A DNA stretch of 64,000 nt. Source: Perca fluviatilis (lineage: Eukaryota; Chordata; Actinopteri; Perciformes; Percidae). Of the stretch, positions 57,763 to 64,000 are shown piece by piece; positions within the stretch are counted from its first letter, which is position 1; every line of letters starts with the position of its first letter. Below the pieces are notes generated by a model, which saw only the letters and a list, made by a program, of their open reading frames with translations, made no database searches and had not been told where the DNA came from. The DNA lies in contig NC_053127.1 in assembly GCF_010015445.1 (NCBI RefSeq), positions 30,249,215 through 30,313,214 on the forward strand. Direction: 5' to 3'. The translations under genes were made by a program, and so were the position numbers.

Positions 57763-60565
57763 CTGTCATCACCTCTACTGACATAGATTTACAAAGCGCT
57801 TGTAACATCAGGTCAAAACTTCAAATTCAGGGATAGCAATATTGTTAATATCATGGTCATTGTATGATATAATACCTTAAAATCTTCATACATACACACA
57901 GACCAATATGAAAAACAAAGACAGGCATGTTTGTATGGGAGCAGTTTATAGCTATATACATACAGTACCTTTAGTTACAGTGACTCTTTACACATAGAGC
58001 GCAATTACCAAGTATATTCTCTTCCCCATAGATTTTCTCTTGAGATCCTGCTTGGGGATGGCAGTTATAGTTGATATTGTTGTTAGATTTGTATTGCTTG
58101 TGTGAATATTCTGCATAATGCAGTTATTGAAATGGACACGTAAAACAAAAACCAGGCTTATGGGACAATCTGATCTTAGGCAGGAGTGTTTCACATGAAA
58201 CACAAGCAGCATTGTAGCAAATTCAGACCATTATCTTTGAGTGAAAGTGCAAGGTTTCAGATGCCTGACACGTCGATAACTGAGAAAATTCCTAACAGCA
58301 ACAGACTCTGGGAACATTAGCATTTGTAAGCAGTGCCACTGCAAGTCAATGGGGTATGAAATCATCACTTGCAAGCCAGCCATCCATGGTGGAAATAATT
58401 AGGTTGTGTAATACAGCATACAGCACATATGAAAGGATGCACATCCAATTTTTTGAGAATTGGCTTCATATCCCATTTACTCGCACATGCATAGCTCACG
58501 ACTAACAAGTGAACGGTACCACCAGCTACTCTGAAACAATAAATAACTCTGCGTAGAAACCTTCCGTTCACTCAGTGGGATCTTAATTAGCTTACAAAGA
58601 TGTCTGTGAAGTAGACAGGGCCCTAGGGATACTGAATCTTCTCTTAAATGTGAGTAGACCTCAGTAGTGTTACAGCATAACAGGAATAAACGAGCTTGGA
58701 GTAAATGACTGTAAGAGAGGACATTGCTGTTAAAATGTAATAAATCATTGCTCCGTGTTTTTTTTTTGAGTGCATGTGTGTCCGTGTGCTCACCATGTGC
58801 AGTGTGACAGCTGAGAATGTGTGTAAAGGAGTTACAAGACCTCCAAATTAATGCTGGGTCCGGGGGGCTATCTAAATAGCTCAGTGTTGTACAGTACAAG
58901 TGGGGAGGGCTCAGATCCCCTCAGTGCAGTCTGTCAGTCAGTGCTGACTCACGTAAGACAAGGGCCCCTTTTATTCCTCTGTGCAGCCCTGTGCCGGACA
59001 GCACTTTCAGAACAAAAGGGCCCTATTTAATGCTGATTGGATGGTTGGCTGGCTGGTGTTGTCTGCGCTCAGAGGGCTCTTTATTGCGTGCAGTGCCATC
59101 TCTTCCTGCAGTTTAAATCGCGTATCATCCTTTGTCTCAGCCCTCCGAGGAGACCTCAGTGGGCAAGCTCCTTTTGGCAACTCTCACCAGTGTCTCGCAT
59201 TAGCCAGTGCTCTGAGCAGAACGGGGCGGCTGGCTTTTGTGCAGTTGTGCTTTGATACTCTGTAGTCCGTTCAAGCACATGGCTTGTGCTGCCTCCTGGG
59301 GTGGACAGGTGTGCCTCCATTTCAAAGCGGTGGTGAAGTGCACCCTACTGTGCTGTGATAATATTTCTGACCCTGGCTGTTGCTAATTAAGGAGCTCTGA
59401 GGTTGGTTTGAATCCAGGTAGAATCCAAATGGAGAAATGCCCCTAAAAAGGACAGACAACAAGGAAACAAGACCCATGTTAGAAGCAGCGCTTTTATGAG
59501 TCTACAGCCACGCTGTTGTGCCTTAGTGCAGCCTCTGTGAGCTAAAAGCTAACTTCAGCACGCTCACAATGACAATGCTAACATGCTAATGCTAAGTAGG
59601 CATATTGTTTACCATGCTCATCATCTTAGTTTATTAGCACATTTGCATGCAACATATGCTAGTTAGCACTAACCAAGTAAACTGAGGCTATTTGGAATAT
59701 AATTAGTTTTGCAGGTATTTGGTCACAAACCAAAGTATTGGACAAATTCAAATTTTGACGTGATGATGGCTATGATTTTGACTAAGGGAAAAATACGAAG
59801 ATCACCATAGTCATAAGATGTATTCTCTGGGGACCATGAACATCTGCACAAAATATTCTGTTTACATCTGTATATATTTAATACCCTCATTATGCATATA
59901 CATTTACTACATTCCTGTTTACACTATATTCATCGCATCTACTGTCTACTTTATAATACTTTATTCTTTATATTATTATGTTATATTTTCAGTTTTTTAA
60001 CTTGCACTACCTTGTGTTAGATACTCATATTGTTGTTACTTGTGTGATTTTCCTTTTCTTTCTGATACATGTTTTATTAGTATTGTTGGAGGGTGCCTGG
60101 TGCCTACAATATTCTTGTCAATGACTTCCTGTTATTGTTGTGTACATGATAAATAAAGACCTTGAACCATGAAATGAAAGCTCAGGTGTTCACCAAAGTC
60201 TGTATGATTCATCCTCTGGGGACAGTGAATGTCTGTACAAACATTCATGGCAATGCATCCAATAGTCATTGAGATATTTCAGTTTTGACCAATGTGGTGG
60301 ACCGACTCGCAGACCAATATTGCCAACTATAAAGCCACGCCATTAGTGTGGCTAAAAATACTTGTGATAACTACTCAGAAAATCCTTGAAATATGTTAAA
60401 GAAAGGTCAGACATCTCGGCTACTTCAAGTAAGGTCCATATCTCGTGGTGCACATATGAGTTAAGATGCTCCCCTTTGGCCAATCCCCCCAACATAATCA
60501 GTGTGTGGAAATGCAGTAATTTGCATTTCTAAATCTCTGCTGTTACCTGTGTCAGATGAAGTATG
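57763..60565. other. Convergent spacer between the glb1l2-like gene and b3gat1
   Basis: Mostly unique sequence without recognisable genes; parts are probably the long 3' UTR of b3gat1. About 59840-60175 is AT-rich and ends in GATAAATAAAGACCTTGAACC-type sequence, resembling a LINE 3' end. AATAAA at 60151-60156 could also serve as a plus-strand poly(A) signal. No tRNA or other RNA gene was recognised. Confidence 0.45.
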
Positions 60566-63318
60566 TCATATCTCCACATTAGAGTCTGTAAATCCCTTCT
60601 TGCCCTCATTTACTAGCACAGGCTTCTCTGTCCGTGTGTGCCATACTAATACCTGCAGGTAAGAAGAAAGGGATGAAGACGAGCAGAAATACAGCCACTG
60701 TGATAAAAATACTAAAACAGAAATGTCTCGCAATGCTGTGCAGTTTTAATCTACTACATCATACTTGCAACACAATGTCTAGAGGCAGAATGTAGCATAT
60801 TTAAAATGGGCTATACGCGTTTGAGAGTTGGCCACTAAGCTGACAGTTAATGGACTTCAAGAACAAATTGTAATGACAGCCAGGGATCTCAAGACACATC
60901 ATCTTACACAAGCAGCATTTACAGAAGCAGCTTGTTTTATTGCCAATTCAGAGACCCTCCTTTTCTTACCTTAGTGCAGTTAGCAGCTTTAGGCTCCAAA
61001 TCGCTGAGAGTGACCAGCTCCTTTAATAAGCTGCTTTCCTGATAACCTCCCTTCACCCCACGTAACTTGAAATAAGCCTGAGGTTTAGACAGAATGAGGC
61101 GCAGGTTCACTGCAAACCCAGCCATGTCGATGGCAAAGGGCCGGTGGGGGTCGAATACAGTCTTCCATCCATACACCTTGCCCAAGGTGTTTACTTTGGG
61201 CGACTCATATCGTAGGCCACCCACAAAGGCCACGGGCCACACTGACACCTTTTTGGTGGAACGCATCTGGTAGTTTAAAACAGAGACAGAGATCATTCTT
61301 GTGAGTAATTTTAATTTCTATAAATCCCTATATATACACTATATGTCAATTTAGCTAAAGGCACCCAATAGACTGTAAAAATAATGGATGGATTTCCAGG
61401 TCTGAAAAGTGAAGCCAATGTGCATTAAACCTGCATTCTATCTAATTTCCAGCAGGCGGCGACTCCACTGGTTCCAAAAGAACACCGTCTTGTATATAAT
61501 GGCGCTTTTCCATTACATGGTACCTGCTCGACTTGCCTCGACTCGCCTTTTTTGGTTTTCCATTATGAAAAAAAAGTACCTGGTACCTGCCAACAGGTTT
61601 TTTTTTTTAGTACCACCTCAGTTGTGCTTCCAAGCGAGCTGAGGCTATACCAAAAGGTGACGTGAAAGCGACAGACGGGGGTGTCCCGAACAAACCCGCC
61701 ATTTTTAAATCGTTTAGCCAGCTGTGTTTTTTTTTGCTGCCTCCAGCTTCATTTGAAACTAAATTTGTCTTCTGGCTGTGGCAACAACATCACACCTTTG
61801 ACGTTCTGTGTGTGTGTGTCTCGTTAGGTCATGCCAGTTTGCTACGGCGCCGTTATGATGATCAGCCACGCTGAGGCGGTACTAAAATCTGCAATGGAAA
61901 ACAGATGCACAGTGCGTCGAGTCGAAGCGAGTCGAGCAGGTACCATGTAATGGAAAAACGCCATAAGTCTATAAGAAAATGACCCTACTTCTCACCTGAC
62001 TTATTAATTCAGTAAGCATTTACATTATGAGTTTATGGTCTCAATCGCTAGTTCCGAGTCTTCGTCAATACAGCATAATGTTCATTTAGTAAATTATGGT
62101 CCCATTTATTTAAAATAGAGGATAAAGCAGGGGATGCTTTAGGACCTGTCAATCAGGACGGAGGCTTAGCAATGCTAACCATGGTACTGTGGACATTAAA
62201 ATAGCCTTGAACTTGTTTTTGGGTGTTGTCCCTGTTCATCTTAAACTTTGACCCTTGTCTGTTTTCACGTCTTTAAAGTTGATTGGAACATTTTGGTCGC
62301 CATAAAATGTCTTGTTCAGTGTTCTGTGGCACCTAGCCAACCAAGCTAGCTGATAACTTATAGAAATTTTGCAGATATGCTGTACTGCCGTACAAACAGA
62401 TGAATGGCGCCAGTAGCCTACCCGACGGTCCTTGTTTACCCGCCGGTAAAACTCTGCTAGTTGACTCACGTCAGCCGGCTGAAAATCAATGACTTCCCCT
62501 TAGCGTTTAACTTAACGCAGCGCCATTGCAACCATATAGACAACAGGACAACATTGGCTCATCTTGTCCAACAATCGCCACGGCCGGTTTCAAAAAACCA
62601 AGATGGCGACGGCCAAATTGCCAAATTTGAGGCTTCAAAACATTAGTCCACAAACCAATGGGTGATGACACTGCTGCTGCTACGTCCATTATTTTTACAC
62701 AACACAAGTAAGTTGTTTGTAAAAGGATGAGGAGGAGACATTGCATTCTTAGCGAGAAATTCAGCTCTACATCCTGTTTGTTTCGCTCTGCAATACATCT
62801 CCTTACCTCCTCAAACAGCTCCAGACTGTACGTGTTGTCATCGTCTGCAAAGTAGACAATCCCGGGCTGGCTGCTGTTTACTCTGTAGCTCTCCCGGAGC
62901 CACCGCAGGGCCAGGTTCCTCTGTATGGTACCCCGGGGTATTCGGGGGTCCCTTGTGTCCCCGCGTACCTTATAGTTCCTAGGCGTCTCCACGTTGAGGT
63001 GGGTGTAGTTGACTGCCGTCTCCTGTAGGAGACGGCTGACCAGAGTGCTCCTCCTCTGGGAGTCCTCCACCAGGATCCAGTGCAGGTTGGGCACGTGCAG
63101 CAAGGTGTTGGCCAGACGTGTCAGCTCGGCCTTCTGCACCGGCCGGCTGTAGGTGGGAGTGACGACGTGGATGGTGGGCAGGGTGTCAGACCAGGGTGGA
63201 GGCCGGCTGTAGACGTACTCGGTGCGCACCACCTCCACAATGTCCCGGTTCTGAAGGGAGCAGGACTCCTTGAAAGCAAAAGTATTCCTGGATTTGGAGC
63301 GACCATCTCGTCTGTCAT
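60566..63318 (-). CDS. b3gat1: Beta-1,3-glucuronyltransferase 1 (GlcAT-P), C-terminal exons
   Basis: Three exons: 63318-62807, 61266-60970 and 60652-60566 (stop at 60566), all in phase. They cover all but the N-terminal cytoplasmic tail, transmembrane anchor and first stem residues, which must lie beyond 64000. GlcAT-P transfers glucuronic acid to N-acetyllactosamine ends in the Golgi, the step before sulphation in making the HNK-1 epitope on neural glycoproteins. Visible marks: LPTIHVVTPTYSRPVQKAEL, NLHWILVEDS, the DDD metal and UDP-sugar motif in YFADDDNTYS, VAFVGGLRYE, GWKTVFDPHRPFAIDMAGFA, KLRGVKGGYQESSLL and the LVWHTRTEKPVL end. NYTHL and NSSQPG are potential N-glycosylation sites. Fish usually have two b3gat1 copies; which one this is cannot be told here. 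Confidence 0.96.
61370..62695. mobile_element. MITE (AGACTGTAAAAATAATGGA ends) with nested element, b3gat1 intron
   Basis: Ends AGACTGTAAAAATAATGGA and TCCATTATTTTTACAC. The interior shares TAAGTCTATAAGAAAATGACC-like words with 51983-52466. It is interrupted by 61499-61964. Confidence 0.6.
61499..61964. mobile_element. Nested MITE with ~40-bp inverted ends
   Basis: Tips GGCGCTTTTCCATTACATGG plus TACCTGCTCGACT, and the exact-looking complement ending TGGAAAAACGCC. This is a widespread fish repeat. Confidence 0.75.
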
Positions 63319-64000
63319 CTAGGGGACATGATTACAGTGAGCCTCTGTGGGCTTCCAAATACAGATGGGACCTTGTGCTACATGAAGCCAGGGGTGTCGG
63401 ACTGGGGGTGGAAATGGGACTTAGTACCCAGGGCCCTCATGTGAGGAGGACCCAAAAAGATGCTAGAATGAACAGCTGTGGATGTGAGGAAGGGCCCATA
63501 GAAAAGGCATTTCATCAGGGCTAAGAATTTTGCGCAATGCCCTGCATGAAGCCAATGTATATTCCGATTTATGCTTCTTCTTGACAGTTTGTTGTCCTAC
63601 ACGAGACAGTGTGGACTCTCTTTAATCTGTAGATAATTTGATGCTAACACTTATCGTGTCAGTAAACAGACCCAGTCCTCTGTGCATTACACCCTGGCTT
63701 CATGGCATTTTATCAATGTGACATTGTTCCCTGAGGTTAGAACACACATGGGATGTAACCATACACTCAACCCACAATTCCACATGATTCACTATTTTAA
63801 GTTCACAATATGATTTTCTCACGATTTGGTTAACAGAATGAGCTGCAGACAAATGACATATATGATTTATATAATCTGTGGAAAAACAACTGATGTGTCT
63901 TTTCTTATCGAAAGTGCAAGTGAAATTGTATTTTATCTTAAATAACAAAAAATGCATAAAACATGAATTCGATTTTTAAAACAAATCCCACATCAAAATA
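63319..64000. other. b3gat1 intron, right edge
   Basis: No exon with the expected basic N-terminus and signal anchor is present. AT-rich sequence without recognisable elements. Confidence 0.5.

Overview
The window is a gene-containing stretch of a ray-finned (teleost, probably percomorph) fish nuclear genome. Genes are split into short exons with GT/AG borders, introns are packed with small non-autonomous DNA transposons typical of fish, microsatellites are abundant, and the six recognisable proteins align well with vertebrate families. I recalled the human counterparts from knowledge of those families; nothing was searched.

Layout, left to right. (1) 1-4857, minus: the first two coding exons of a THAP-domain gene resembling THAP12. 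The rest lies beyond the left edge, and its intron carries a 2.25 kb fold-back element. (2) 7294-11869, minus: a complete five-exon thap12 (715 codons). (3) 13428-16938, plus: a ckap2-like spindle gene, head to head with thap12, in which a transposon sits exactly where a conserved piece of the protein should be. (4) 18738-31902, minus: a complete 17-coding-exon stt3a (705 codons), the catalytic subunit of oligosaccharyltransferase. (5) 35548-44070, minus: a complete 10-coding-exon ei24 (340 codons). (6) 46190-57762, plus: a 19-exon GH35 beta-galactosidase-like gene (glb1l2-like, 617 codons as modelled). It has a MITE in place of a conserved stretch and an Asp where the family has its nucleophilic Glu. 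(7) 60566-63318, minus: the three C-terminal exons of b3gat1, with the N-terminus beyond the right edge.

ei24 and stt3a are co-oriented neighbours in human 11q24, and GLB1L2/3 and B3GAT1 are neighbours in 11q25, so the block looks like conserved vertebrate synteny. stt3a and b3gat1 both act in glycan synthesis and the GH35 gene belongs to a glycosidase family. I regard this as inherited linkage, not as an operon-like system.

No wholly new system was found. The most interesting signals are: two genes whose coding structure appears altered by transposons (glb1l2-like and ckap2-like); a set of TTAA-flanked MITEs with AGG-type tips; several nested hAT-like insertions with perfect 8-bp target duplications; a 46-bp minisatellite carrying a TATA-box-like core in every unit; and a GC-AG intron in stt3a.
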